Source: Arthrinium phaeospermum (taxonomy: Eukaryota; Ascomycota; Sordariomycetes; Amphisphaeriales; Apiosporaceae). Taken from it: DNA of 64,000 bases. Below the pieces are notes generated by a model. The model saw only the letters and a program-made list of their open reading frames with translations, was not told where the DNA came from and did not search any database. Position 1 is the first letter of the stretch. Each line of letters starts with the position of its first letter. Made by a program: the position numbers and the translations under genes. The stretch is from assembly GCA_006503535.1 (NCBI GenBank), contig QYRS01000008.1:372001-436000 (forward strand), read 5' to 3'. Of this stretch, positions 33,890 to 46,691 are shown one piece after another.

Positions 33890-36589
33890 TGTTTCTCGTT
33901 AGGTGTTCGGCCCCAATATACTCTTTCGGGACATCGCCAATGCGGTTTTGTGTATAGGGGAAAAGGGGGCAACCAGAACCTCTCCTGATCTGACCGATAA
34001 GCGCATGTCTGTCCGCTTGTCATGTGTACTGGCGTGAATTTACATGTTTCATGTAATGGATTTCTCCCCGAGGAAAAACAAATCGACCGGTCTCTGTATA
34101 GAATCTCCTCTCTCTTACGATGGGTCGCGAGTGTATCTGCTCAGCGAGTTATCGCTTGGGCAGCTTCCCAACGAAACTTATTCCGGACCAAGATTCCATT
34201 AAAGTCAATAGGGGGCGATTGCTCAGTATCCTTGTTGGTCTGGGAGAGAGAGTTGAGTCTGCTGAAGTGTGGCCAGATACGGAAACACTGCTTGTTCGAG
34301 CTGTAGACCGCTAGCGTTTCTGACTACCGCCCTCGTCCCTTGGCTGAAGATGGCTGCATGGCATGTTGGATCGAAGACGAGTATATTGCACATTGGCCAT
34401 TTGCCACTTGAGGTCGCATCCTCCTCCACGAGCATGTGTGGAGTTACATAAGCTTGGCGTCGCCTTGCATTCAGACGTAAGGAAGGAAGCGCCCAGGTAA
34501 GGGCTTGAGGTAGTCTTCGGACTCAGCCTGCCTCAGATGAAACAAAGCGCCTGCAAGCTCGGCCCAGTAGCTCGAGGCTGCCATAAGCTGGCATAATAAG
34601 GCAGAGAGGATGATTTGGCTTGCGGCACAGATGTAGTCATCTATACTGAAGTGGAGGGGGCCAGCAGCCCACTGGGCCTAGCCCAACAGAAGAACGCTTG
34701 CCTCCTCGCAGGATTATAAGGGCAAACGATAAAGCTAGAGATCCCATGGCGTGATGCAGCTGAATATGGGCGCAAGAGCAGTGGCGTGACAGTGTAGGTA
34801 GGCCGTCGTTGTCTGAAAGGACTCCTGGGGATCCAGGCTACATGGAATATGCCACTGCATAATAATGCTGCAGCTTGTGCCAATCCAGAGAAACCATATG
34901 TATGAGATGAGATGTTCACCCCAACATACGCAGGATCAGAGTATCAACACACAAGCAAACATCCGGCTATCGCTTAGCCAGTCTGCCTGCAATAAAAGGA
35001 TATCCGATACGGCGACCATAGGGCTAGCAACACGTGGGTAAGAAGATGATGACTGGTTGCCGGACGTTAGAACCCCCATACGTTGAAATACCTACAGGTC
35101 AGTATGCATTGTTGGTATTTCCCGCCCCTACCTCTGCTAGTTGGTGTTTTTTCTTCCCCTTCTTCTTTTCTTTTCCCTCTATTCAAACTTCTCCTCTCTC
35201 CCACAAACTATTCTGGTCGAGGTGAAGGTCAGCAAAGGATGAAAGAGATTTCGGACCAACCGTCGTATATATAAAGTAAGAACGATGAAAGTAGAATCTT
35301 GTTGCTGAAATTGGCCCTTAGTAATGCGCAGGTAGCTCAGCAATGTGTCAGTGGGCACTGCTGTTACGCCGGGCCCGTACCCAAAATGGCCATATCTCGG
35401 GATACCTGGTACCCAAGTCCGTTGGTGTGTTTTCTTGGGGACGACACAGGCCAAGCTGAAGCTGGAGTGTAAGCAAAGCCCGAAATCACGTTATGTCAGT
35501 TCCGTTTGCATAAAGCAGAGCGATCTCATTGGAGGGAGGCAGGCGTGTGTGTGTACAGAAGTGTGTGGTGGAAAGAACAGTGCAGTCAGTCGGGTAGGTA
35601 CTTTGTAAGGTTAGCTCAGCTACCAAGCCCCCACACCCCCCATAACGTCCATGCTCCTCTCAGCTCTCCAGCCCTCCCTTACGCTCGCCCGCTCTTTTCT
35701 CTCTTTTCCCCTGGGCAAGAGTCCTGAACGTTTACTACATCGGAAGCATGGAAAGTGGTAGGTTGGGGGAACTACCATCTGGCAATGTTAATCATCCAAT
35801 GCCTACCACCCATGATCGTGAATATTTTACAGGAGGCAGAACGAAGAGCTGAACATGACAGTAGAGGGCTGGTGGTGGTAAAGGGAAAAAGTATGTCGGG
35901 CTTCCCCTGCGACCAATTGAAGATTGATCGCCAGCACGGACGCTTCTTTCACTTCCGTTTGATGTTTTCCTGCACTCCGTAAGCATCGTCCCCTCCCACC
36001 TATGCGTTCAAGAGGATAGCGATGGAGTTAATGTAGCTGCAATAAGGGCTCTTCTTGACTACTCCAAAACAACTTGGTGGTGTGGGCTGGAATACATGTA
36101 TGCGTCCAGAAGTTATACACTGGGACCGAGAAGAAGAAGTAGAAGGATGGAAAAAGCACAGGGGACCTGGAGTGTTGAATTGCATGGAGTTTGGAGTGGT
36201 AGCGATGGTGGTGTTGGCCGCTCTTTCCTCTCTTCTCTCTACCTTGCATGCGCATTCGTCGTCGCCTGGCACCCTGGCTGGAGACCAACCAAAAGGCCCC
36301 CCTCCCCAGTACTCCCCACCCCCCCGGTCCGTCGCCCTTGTGCGGCTAGGCAGGCAAAAAAACAGGCCAGCAGCGATCAGCGCTGCGCTTGATGTTGACG
36401 TTCCACATCAATTCTGCCCGCGCCTATTGCCGCCGTAGACGAGGTCTCAAATAGGGCTAGTGGCTTGACAGCAACCCAAGGCGCTGGGATCAGGATCCTT
36501 CCACGCAACTAAAGGGACTGTGTGTCCTCTCCCTGCGACCTGTTTCCAAATGACTTCTTCGATGGGCCTTCGATCATGCCCCTCTGGCT

Positions 36590-36690
36590 CCCGTCTCTCT
36601 TACACACACCTACTCCGACGGACGCACACTCTCGTTCTCGCCCACGCACCCACGCTCGCGCGCACACACACACCCACGCCCATCCCCAAA
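36590..36690 (+). other. CA/CT-rich low-complexity tract
   Basis: Dense CACAC and CTCTCT stretches with CACGC units; a second such tract lies at about 37440-37530. They precede the zinc-finger gene by about 1.4 and 0.5 kb and may be promoter or leader elements. Confidence 0.5.
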
Positions 36691-37906
36691 GATTTGATTT
36701 GTCTGTGGCCGTTAACCTTGGGTGTCCGTCATGGTAATGGGCTGGCTGATGTCTCATCCTCGCCCACTGATAGAGAGCCTGTAAACGCTGTAGCCACCGT
36801 CCACAAACAGGCAGGGCTCTTGTCGCTCTCTCTTCCCTCGCGCTCTCTGCCGCACACTGGCAAGCCTGATGCAACATTATGCAGGGCCTTAATGCGTGCC
36901 AGTGTAGCCGATTCTAGAAGGCCATTCGAAAGAGCGCCGCTCTCTTGGTTTAGACTTGCAAATGCGGCCTCGCCATGGTTTATTCTAAATTCCGTGCCTG
37001 CAATGCCCTGCCAGCTGACCCAAGTCTCCCGCACACAGACTTTGGCCTCTGTCGAATTGACTACCTCGAGCATTTGCCGTACTTCCCCCTTTGGCTTTAC
37101 TTTATACGCTGGGCCCTACATTTAGTGTGTGGGCTGCTCCGAGTGAGCCACCCAGGCCTCGACGACCTTGGTGTTATAGTTGTGTGTAAGTGGTCAAGTG
37201 TGAACTTTTCCGTTCGTGGCAGGCCAAGGAACAGGCAAAGCGCCAGCAAAAATACAAGCATAATGGCTAGGCTGGTCACCACACGGGACTTCGGGACCTG
37301 GTCGAACAGAATGCTGGAGCCTATTGATCCTCAAAAGCCATCCATCCCGCCACCAGCGTACCGTTGTGTAGGTAATGCTCGCTGCCCATGCTTAGTCTTC
37401 TTAGACTGGCACTAGGTAGGGCGCAGGGCAGGGGCACCTCTATACGCCACCCCCCCTCTAAGCACTTACGACACACACGCCTCTCTCTCACACACGCACT
37501 CTCTCGCCGAACGTCGAATCCCCACCCCCCGGTCACTTTGGCGTCCTTTGACTCTTTGGTACTCTGTACCTCCCGATTGAAAGGTCCGCTATTAGGGGTG
37601 GGTTCGTTTCCTGGCCATCCCTGTCAGGTACCCCATGGTACTTTCGCGCTAAGCCCGAGTCTTCTTATTCCTCGTGCGGCGCGCGATACCTACCAAGGTT
37701 CAAGGACTGCTAGTCCTGTGCTGTGCTCCACCACCAAGTACTGCCTCGATCAGTTCATAAGCATCGAATGCCCTGCCGCTTCGGTTCTATCTGGGAGGCT
37801 GAGAGACTTAAAGACTACGATGACCAAAGATAGCTCTTGATCAACTTTGCAGCTCTTCATCTTGGAGCCTCATCATCATTCTCCAGCGTCTCGGTTCTTC
37901 AACCTT

Positions 37907-37913
37907 TATATAA
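37907..37913 (+). promoter_or_regulatory. Probable TATA box of the zinc-finger gene
   Basis: TATATAA-type element within TTTATATAAG, about 135 bases upstream of the ATG at 38047 and following a pyrimidine-rich stretch. Predicted transcription start about 37940-37970. Confidence 0.5.
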
Positions 37914-38046
37914 GCCTCGTAGGACACGCCTCCTCTGCCGTCGCCCTTGTTTCTAGTGGTCTCACTTTTTGAAGACGGAAGACGCCGCTATCAGATACTG
38001 TGTACGTGAACTTCACCTCGACCAGCCCATCGCCATCGTTGTTCCA

Positions 38047-39495
38047 ATGGACCCGTCTTGTCAGGATCAAATCGGTGATGAGGACTTGCACTTACATTCA
38101 TCTAGCTCCAGCCTTACACAAATACCCTTCTCTTCGGTGGACGACTCGCAGAACCACTTGGCACCTTCGAATACCCCTGGCAACTTGCTGTTCGACTTCG
38201 ATCGACCAGTAGCAATCCGCAGGACCCACACCGAGGGCCGTATAAGTCCGGCTTCCCACTACTCCGCACCTACTTCGGTGTCCTCTCGTCCACCATCTCT
38301 ATCTTCTCCAGGTTATACCAGGATCTCTGAAGATATAGCGAGGCAGTCGGCGTTTACCTTTGCTCCTTCGTTGCGCGTCCATCCTGCTCCAGAATACGGC
38401 ACATACTCACCACATCCTCCATCACGCTCAGCCATCGCGGATATGAGTACTGTTGCAGTTCACTACGACTCGAGGTTCGAGATGGGGGTCCCACGCAGTA
38501 CCTACTCCTGGCCTGGTGAGTTCAAACAAGCAACTCAGTGCCCATGGTCGGCTGAGCTAACCCGAGGCATAGACGCGGGACAAGACCTTCTCGGTCACGA
38601 CCTGGGATCCGTCAGTCATGGCTCCGATGCCAGTTTGACCCCACCCAGCACATCAAGATCGGTCACGGCCAGCCCACCCCGTGGAACCCTGACGCCGGAG
38701 CAGCGCGAACTGAAGAGGCAGCGAGATCTGGCCCGCCGTGATTCAAAGGCCTCGTTGCGAGCCCGCCGCGGCATGAGCGGCTCTTACGCATCGCACTCCC
38801 CTCCGGTATCAATAAACGAGTTTGCTCCATCGTCCGCTCTACCTGTCTACACGACATCGTCATCTCAGATCTCTTTATTGGCTGAGCCTGTCACAACGAT
38901 GCCCGGAACAGGGTATATGCCGTCTTACTCGTCACCTCTTCCGGAACCGAGTCACTCCATGTTCGCTGGCAACTTCTCTTCTCTGTGGGTTATGCAAGAA
39001 ACAAAATTGATCCGTGAAGGGGACTAACACTGGTTGCTAGACCGTCTACCGCTTACATGAGCATGGATTATCCATCTGCGTATCCCCCGACCTCATCAAG
39101 TCACTCTACGAACTCGCATTACGAGTAAGGACACTGTGTGGCTCCTGTTATTTGATTTGCGTGTCTAACATACCCCCCTTAGAACTGCGCGGTCCTCGTC
39201 AATGCATGATAGCCACATGCTCTACCCCGTACCTCACATGCTGCCTTCTGGGAGCAGTCCAACCCACGAAGGGCATGTGCGAGTCGTGCAGAGCCGTCCG
39301 AAACCTCAGTGCTGGGAGCACGGGTGCAACGGTCGACAATTTTCCACCTTCAGCAATCTGCTCCGACACCAGCGCGAGAAATCGGGCCAGGCAGCCAAGG
39401 CAGTGTGTCCAAACTGCGGAGCCGAGTTCACTCGAACGACAGCCAGGAACGGCCACCTCGCGCACGATAAATGCAAGCAACGCCGAAACTCATAG
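38047..39495 (+). CDS. Zinc-finger transcription regulator with two C-terminal fingers
   Basis: Exons 38047-38984, 39041-39124 and 39183-39495 (introns of 56 and 58 bases; the first has a GACTAAC branch site) give 444 residues. The start is the first ATG in the frame. Residues 1-375 are Ser/Pro/Thr-rich and disordered-looking, with a short basic stretch near 219-240 ([23 protein letters not shown]) that may be a nuclear signal. The fingers are C-terminal: C384-x4-C389-x13-H403 without the expected second histidine, then C416-x2-C419-x12-H432-x5-C438. The block [16 protein letters not shown] and [16 protein letters not shown] is familiar from filamentous ascomycete C2H2-type regulators, but I cannot assign a named gene. 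A nuclear DNA-binding role is likely; targets are unknown. The long empty flanks fit a regulated gene. Confidence 0.85.
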
Positions 39496-40330
39496 CCGTC
39501 GATGCCGGCACGTTTCCCTTTCTTCTTGTTTCACCTATACGATCGTTTACGAGAAAGCATGTACTTTAGCAGGAGTTTATGGTTTAGAAAATTTGCTTTT
39601 TTTTAAAGGGGGGCTGTTCATGTACAATAGTCGACAACGGCTTTCAGCGGGGAATTTCATGGAAAGACATTTAACGGGGGCATTTGCGGATATACGTTTT
39701 CAGTATATAAAGGATTCTGAAGTCGACAGTGGGGAGCCGGATTGGCATGGGAGTCAGTTACCATATACCCCCTTTTTCCAGAGGGCGAGGCTCGTTTTCC
39801 GCCCCTTTTTTGTTATTCTCTTTTGTTTTTGTTTTTTTGCATAGTCTCTCACGAAACCTCTCGAAGGTCTCGACTGTATATTAGATCACTGCTAGAGTAC
39901 ATTTTGTTCCCGCTTCTCCTGGTTGGATCGAAGATGAGATGCCATCTTGAATCGAACAATTCGGCCACCAAAGAAAAACCACACTACCTACTTTGCACGC
40001 ACTGCTATTGCTCGCCTGTTTGTGAACCACTACGATACCAACCTGGCTGCATTTCTAGGTAACGACTAACAGGAACACTTGGTTGATTGACACTGCTAGT
40101 GACGTAGACCGGCAAAAGGTTGTTTCCTCGGGTCATGAACGTTTCCAAGGCGATGGGACTTGGCCAATCGCTTAATTGGCCGCCTGCAGGAGCTCTAGCT
40201 ACTCACCCGCTAGTACTGTGACCTTAAAACGTGCTCGCTCGCTCGAGCAGCAAGATGGCGCAGTTTCAGCGAGACTTATGTCATCCGGCCTGGTCGGTCG
40301 CGGTCGTCAGGCACACGCACAGGCACAGGG

Positions 40331-40360
<30 letters not shown>
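40331..40360 (+). repeat. (GCAC)n tetranucleotide microsatellite
   Basis: Seven and a half perfect GCAC units, preceded by CACAGG/GCACAC-rich sequence. Confidence 0.95.
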
Positions 40361-40361
<1 letters not shown>

Positions 40362-41132
40362 TTGGCACATCTCACTGTACCTGTACTACACCACCACCGC
40401 TTACATCGAATGTTGTTACTCCGGGGCAGGCCGGGGCTATTGGGGTTCGTTGATGTTGCGTTTCCCGACCTAACCACCGTGTCGGAGATATCAAATATGC
40501 AGTAGTAGGCTAAAAATGTACATTGATGTAATTAGATGTGTCGCGCATCCGGGAGATGGAGGTTGGCCATGCAAGAAACCACACGTTGAACGCCGTGTTT
40601 TTCTTAAAATAGGTATGCTCCAATCTCAAACACGGCAAGCCACGATCTACTCCCTCCCCGTGAGGCACAGTGGTTGGGGTGGGTGTGTTGTTGCTATGTC
40701 ATAGGTGAGGCAAGTAACATGATGGGGTCGCCTAGTTCAATGTTGTCGTGCGCATTGTAAGCAAATTTGGGGGCCCCTGGTCATCGACCACAGACGGAAG
40801 GTGTTCAACAAAAGAAAGACGTGAAGCGGCCGGGCAACACACGTGGGACCGGGGTCCGAAGGGCGAAAAGAGGGTGGGCGGGCAGCAGCGGTGAGTGGTC
40901 GGAGCCGCTCTTTCGTTACATGCAGAGCAGAAATGTGATGGCGAAAGCGCAGTGAGAGTGGTGTGTATTGCAGATGCGCCATACCACATTGGTTGGTTGC
41001 GCACATGGCGTTTGGGAGGATTGCCTACCTACAATGTTACCACACCCGCACGAATGCCGTCGACATCATTCGCCCGAGGGCCCGCGGAGGCTTCAACCAA
41101 AGCAGCCCCGTTTCATCATCGATGAAACCTCT

Positions 41133-41178
41133 TCTCTCTCTCTCTCTCTATTTCCTGTTCGCTGCTGCTGCTGCTGCT
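41133..41178 (+). repeat. (TC)n followed by (GCT)6 microsatellite
   Basis: A TC dinucleotide run at 41133-41149 and six GCT units at 41161-41178, separated by 11 bases. Confidence 0.9.
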
Positions 41179-41796
41179 CTTGTTTCTGCTCTTCTTTCGA
41201 ATGCATTCCCAAATTACACTGCGCACACCACCACTCAACCCCAGGTGGGACGACGGCCGTCAATCCAAGAAGCAGATCATCATGCACGGCCTAGCTTCCT
41301 TCCCGTTGACGAATCTCGTGTGCCTTACTGTCCATTTTCGATCCAACCCCGCTGTTTGTCACCCGTCACCTTCTTTTTTCTTTCTTTGCACAGCCATCTT
41401 TTTAGTCGATCATTACGCCGTACGTTAGGTCTCAAAATAGAAACATTAGGTACCTTATCCTCCGAGCCGGATCAATTGACAGGACATCAGATAAATTGGC
41501 ATTGAGCTATGCATGTCCACAGGCGCCCCGGTTTAATTGCAACGGCTCAACTTGGGTGAAGCTGAAGAAGACCCCGGGCCACGATGGAGCGGCCGGCCAG
41601 TCACAGACCGAGACCTACATTAGGTATTGATGCATTGTGTGTGGGTAGAGCCCTGCACGGTCTGCTGTCGCGTGGGTATGTGACATCGGAGAGTCAAGTA
41701 TGACGGTATTCCAAGGGTACGAGCCGTCACCTCATGTTGATGGCTTGTTGAGATCGGCGACCGCCATCGAGCTCATGCGGGGGACACTGGAGATGT

Positions 41797-41814
41797 CTAC
41801 CTAAGGTTAGGTAG
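41797..41814. repeat. Inverted repeat CTACCTAA-GG-TTAGGTAG
   Basis: Perfect 8-base arms with a 2-base centre, immediately followed by the palindrome GTACTAGTAC near 41824-41833. It contains the recurrent TACCTA core. Confidence 0.85.
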
Positions 41815-42546
41815 GCGGCTACTGTACTAGTACTGTAGGTGAAGCGTGAAACAAGAAACAAATCCGTCTGGTGGTACTCACGCTAGTAACAGCTTACCTT
41901 TCCCCCAGATCAATTTCACCACTACATAGCCATTGATCGTTTGGTATTTCGGTTGCCGAGTTTGGAATACTTACTACTGAAAGCATTCGGAGACAGGTAC
42001 ATTGATGTGCTGAAGCTGAACCCCGACGCTGCTTGGCAGAGCTCCAGCTTCTAGCAAGGTCTGCTTGGAATGGTTGCAAAGAATCTGCATGGAAGGTTCC
42101 AACCGTCATCTCTGACCTACATCAGCGCACGTGGGAAACACACTGAAGGAGGAGGGTGGGTGTAGTGCACGCCGACCCTGTTGCCAGACAATGCAAGTCC
42201 TCACGTGGAGCGAACCATAATTCTCTCCTTATGGGGTTTTCTTCGCCTTGGCCGGTTCGCTTATACACCTGGCTGTACGGAGGACGGATCGCCAAGTTCT
42301 ATTCCAGGACAAAAAGAAAAGTGGCAGTAAGTACCTAAGGTTTCTACTGTGCGGGCTCTCAGTGCTCTGCTGCTACCCTACCACATGTAGGTAATGTTCC
42401 AGGTGGTGAGAGTGTATGCATACCCCGCACGCGAGCTGTACCAGTAGTATATTCTCGTTCACTCACTCGCCGGTTCTGGCTTGGCTAGACCTAGCGAAAC
42501 TCGATACCAAGTACGATGAAAACAACCGGTTGGTATTTCGAGCATT

Positions 42547-42570
42547 CAAGAATGATATAATTCATTCTTG
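42547..42570. repeat. Inverted repeat with 9-base arms and TATAAT loop
   Basis: CAAGAATGA and TCATTCTTG flank six bases (TATAAT). It could form a hairpin in RNA or a dyad protein site; no adjacent gene explains it. Confidence 0.8.
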
Positions 42571-45434
42571 GGCCGAGTAGTCTGCGCTGGCCCAGCATTC
42601 ATGCCTCTTCTTAACTCAACTGGATCATTTTATCATTGCTGCCGGCTTCTGCGGACCAAAGCCCGACAGTCCTACTACACCAGTTATCAGCTAGCTGTGC
42701 CATCACCATGCAGCAGGGGTGCCATATGGAGCTCGCAATCGCTTACAGGCCATTGGCCATGGCCAAAGGCAACATGCTGGCAATCCGGACCACCATCTGA
42801 CAAATTACAGTCGGGGGAGCCATCTTGCTTCAAGCACAACCAGTACGGGCCATACGGCTTTGTGCCACACCCCTGACACAGAAGCACGCCGTAAGCGTAA
42901 AGGAGAAGGTCTCGAGACATTGTTGTTCATCTCACCTCACGTTACCCTTCAAGTACTTACTTTCACAGCCGGCTTATCCCACCAGTCAGCTTTGGGGGCC
43001 TTGGGACCTTGGGGATTCTGTGATGGAAAAGGGCGGGACCCAGGGGGGTAGGCCACGTGGGACGAATGTTGTGGCACAACCGATGGTGTGCCTGCGAGCA
43101 TGAACTACTCAGATGGCACACACGGCCCAGCTCTTATTCCCGGCCTCAACGACGCATACGGGTAAGGCTTCTTATCTCAGGGTAGGGCGGGTGAGAAATG
43201 GGCGAAGCTGTGGCCTATCTCCGCACTCACTGCAAGCACCTATACCCCCCTTCGCTTCCATGATCTGTCGCCAGAATGTGTCCCCCCATCATTGCCGCCA
43301 TGATTACGAGCGCAATTTCGCCTTTACACCGAATCAATGTGATTTCCACCGGAGAGGGCTGTTTCATGCTTATTCTTGTTGGTGTTGTTGGCGTTGTTGG
43401 CGGAGGGCGAAGCTATCTGTTGTTGTTCTAAGAACAGAGCAGCGGCAGTAGGTGCGCAGGTTGAAAAAGTCGTCGTGAAATAACACGCCGGGAGCGAGAG
43501 AGATTGGGTTCTCGATTCGTGTGCCTCGAGGCGTTGTTTTGCGACCCCAAGATCCTCGAATAGCACCGACCGGCCCCGACGGCCCTGTCTAGGCACCCCT
43601 TGAGTTGGCTGGCTGCCGTGGTCGTATGCACGTACATACACGTAAGGTACATACATAACTTATGCAACTTCCTTTCACTGGACTTGATTTGAAGCTGAAC
43701 GCCACGGGCCATAGTTGCGCTGCGCTCGAGTACCAAAATGACCAAGGACTGAAAACCACACCCGTTTTGTCACTTATGATGGAAGGGCTCGTGCGAGATC
43801 GGATGTTGCTCGGTTTTGCTCCCAATGAGAAGGGTTCCTCCGGCATGCAGCCTTACCGAACCAGACGGAACGGGAGGAGCGCGGACCTGCCACTGTCACG
43901 ACAATGGGCTGGTTTTGTGTCCAGTAACGGCAAGGGCCCTCCGGGTGGGGAAGGTCTTCTCGTTCATTGGCCATTCATCGACGACGCAAGACCCAAAAAC
44001 ACGGAGCTGGACGCCATGACGGATAGGGGTGCTGTGATCGATCTTACAGTAGCTTCCGCCTGGCTTTCTGTATCACAAGCCACATAATCACAGATAGACT
44101 CGATACAGTACGGTACAGTAAGAGCCACGGCAGGGCGATGACCAGTCTAGTAAGAGGCAAGTCATCATCATCCAGCCATGTTGTACCCGCTACATGTGCG
44201 AATCTCAGACCCCTGCCCATGTCGGATACCGCGCTGTGGGGTCGGTGCCAGCAGGTCTTTTGCACAATCCTCGGCGTACAATCCATTTGATTTGCCGGCT
44301 CGTCAACTTCGACTGCGAACGACTGCTACGCCGCCGAACGGACCTGGTAGCTGAGCTATCTTGGGCTCTGAAGCCACTCATCTCACGCTTCATGCTTGAT
44401 CTAATTTGATGTAACTGCTTTCAGGGCAGGCAAAAGGCAACAACACATTAGAGGTTGGCTAGGAGGTATGTAAGAATCTACGGACATGGATCTACCTTGT
44501 AGAGCAAACACATCCATTCCATTGGAGTGGAACTGAAGGCACAATAAGGTTTTCTTTTGCGTTTCTTTTTTAATCCGATCATCGCCTACGGGGTTAGTAT
44601 ACCCCAAGAGTCGTTTCACGACGAGTATCCGTCTTTGCGCTTACCAGCAAGCTGGGTCAGTCAGGCCGGTGACTCTCTGGTACCACATCGTATATCGGCC
44701 CATCCCATCAACCCGGATCAGCCAGGTCACACAATGCCCCCGGAGAAAGAAAAGCAGGTGTTGTTCCGAAGCGGGCACAGCCAGCCAATAACTGGCCCAT
44801 CGGAAATTTCCACGACTCGCGTTGGCCGCTCAAAGGAGCAATATGATTTTACTCAATTTGCACCGACTGGCCGAGTCGTTCCGCAGGCGCGATTACGTGC
44901 CAACACTGAGGGCTTAGTGGATGACGGACGGGTAACAGCCACCACCGTTACGCAAGGCTGTACGGAGTAGGTATTGTACCCATATAGCGGAGGAGGAGAA
45001 ATACACCGCATGATCAGGTCATGACAGCACATATTGCACTGTGGGTATAACGAGCGGCCGGTGTAACCGCTCTAATCCGTGCAATTGCCTATTCCAGTAT
45101 TATAGCACTTATCATCTGGGCCAGAAGAGATGGCAGGTCGAGGGGGGGAACTGACTTGTGGTATGTGACACATTGTATTACGACTGCCTCAAGTATACGC
45201 ACCGGAATTACACGCCTCTTCTCGGATGTGTAAGTAAGATGGTAAATAAGTAAGCAAGCAAGCGACCAAGCCATGGTTTGACAAATCGCATTTCTTACCA
45301 AATGGTGGAGGGAATCCAGCTCGTGGTATTTTTGGCCGAGTTTCGCTCTCGGGTCCGAACGGAGCAGAGAAAGCTTTTACCATGCAGCATTACCTATTGC
45401 TCGGATAACAGCCTCTGCTATGAGGGTGGTCCGA

Positions 45435-45447
45435 TTTTTTTTTTTTT
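45435..45447 (+). repeat. Homopolymer T13
   Basis: Thirteen consecutive T in spacer DNA. Confidence 0.9.
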
Positions 45448-46527
45448 GAACGGTCGATGTCCCATTTCCCGTCTGTTCCCGTCCACTCTTCCCCTGCCCT
45501 ATACGTGGGGTTGAACAGGGGCTTTGTCTGCATTGCGACAAGTCAGTAAAGATTACTTACTACTACTAGAGCCCAGCAGCAGCATTGGCGTACGGTACCG
45601 GAATGTACTGTATTGCTGAGCCCTGCGAGTGGACACGGTGAATCGAAATGCCTACAAAAGGACGTCCCAGCTGATGTGCATAAGCCCCGAGCCCAGCAGC
45701 TTATGCAGACAATACAGTAAGTCTCTGAAGTCTAGCAGTGTGCGTCTAAGGCAAGTATGTATCAGCTTAAGACACCTAGTCAATTTGACATTCAGTTGAC
45801 ATGTAACACGGGTAAGCAGCCTTACCCGATCACAGCTGGCTCTGGTGATGACCATGGGCTGAAAGCAAGCTGTGGGGTGCTAAGGAAAGGAAAGCTCGGG
45901 GTAAAAGGAATAACCTGGGAACTCTCTTATCCCAGCCAAGGTACCCAAGAGTACAATTGATACGAGCAGAAGGTCCCCGTATATTTTTGCACTTACCCAC
46001 TCTCCCATGCACCAATCCATCGGGTCTACCGGATTCATCCAGCCGGTGGAGTGCCATTAAGCTGCAGCCCGCCCTGAAGCTAGCCGAAAAGTACGTTCAG
46101 CTCAGACCATTTTTTGAGGCCCACCCCAAAAGTACAGCAGCATTCTATCGTGACGCTGTAGACGCGCTTTCCTGTGCCGTCGGGACAGCTCAACGCCGAG
46201 ATTGTCAATTGACTGCGCCGTTTTGAACGATGAGGATCAACCGACCCGGCGGCTACGGCGGGTTCCCGGAAGAACCTCTAAACAAATACTGGTAAATTTG
46301 TTACAGGTATGTATTTTGGTTGTGATTTCGTTCGGTTGATGTGGATAGGCTTGTGTCGCCTAATAGACGCGCGCGGAGTACCTGACAAGCCGCGCTGCTA
46401 AATTTGACGCAGTTGGTAACCTAGGTACCTACTTACTTAGTTTAGGTAGTTGCATCCCGTTCACCGCTTGCCCGACCTGGTGGCCCCAACAACAAACGCT
46501 TGTTTGGTTAGGTAGCATATATCGAAG

Positions 46528-46551
46528 CATCGGCATCGGCATCGACATCGA
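46528..46551 (+). repeat. CATCG(G/A) 6-bp tandem repeat, four copies
   Basis: Two CATCGG and two CATCGA units about 140 bases upstream of the APC2 start codon, probably in its leader or core promoter. Confidence 0.85.
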
Positions 46552-46691
46552 CAGCTAAACGCCGACGACAAGACAAGAGTATTGTTGTGCACGGGCGAAA
46601 AGAAGAAAGCGAAACCTAAGCCCGGGACTACTTTGCAGCCAGTCCTCATGATGTGCGGGCTGCCTCGCAGCACTCTTGGCCGGACAACATA

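Larger units (their letters stand above)
26116..38046. other. 12-kb gene-poor interval
   Basis: Nearly 12 kb separate the F-box gene from the zinc-finger gene with no recognised protein domain on either strand. Contents seen: F-box 3' region to about 26.6 kb; simple tandem repeats (29.66, 31.00, 31.32 kb); many short TACCTA/TAGGTA motifs, including four tandem units near 31540-31560; an AT-rich island at 32.7-33.0 kb; two weak candidate coding regions on the minus strand listed separately; and CA/CT-rich DNA from about 36.5 kb that probably belongs to the promoter of the zinc-finger gene. I see no transposase, integrase or reverse transcriptase motif and no long terminal repeats. Confidence 0.55.
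39496..46691. other. 7.2-kb spacer without recognised gene
   Basis: The left part holds the zinc-finger 3'UTR (T-rich near 39815-39840). The rest has microsatellites at 40.33 and 41.13-41.18 kb, two inverted repeats (41.80 and 42.55 kb), a T13 run at 45435-45447, and many TACCTA motifs near 46420-46450 upstream of APC2. The longest ORFs (40963-41505, 43662-44087 and 44557-44970, all plus) lack domains and start beside low-complexity DNA. Confidence 0.5.

Noticed and set aside
36520..37125. 201-codon plus-strand ORF
   Set aside because: Begins at a non-ATG codon and runs through CA/CT-rich low-complexity DNA; no domain.
40321..40365. GCAC array as a possible CRISPR or minisatellite
   Set aside because: Simple tetranucleotide microsatellite with no spacers.
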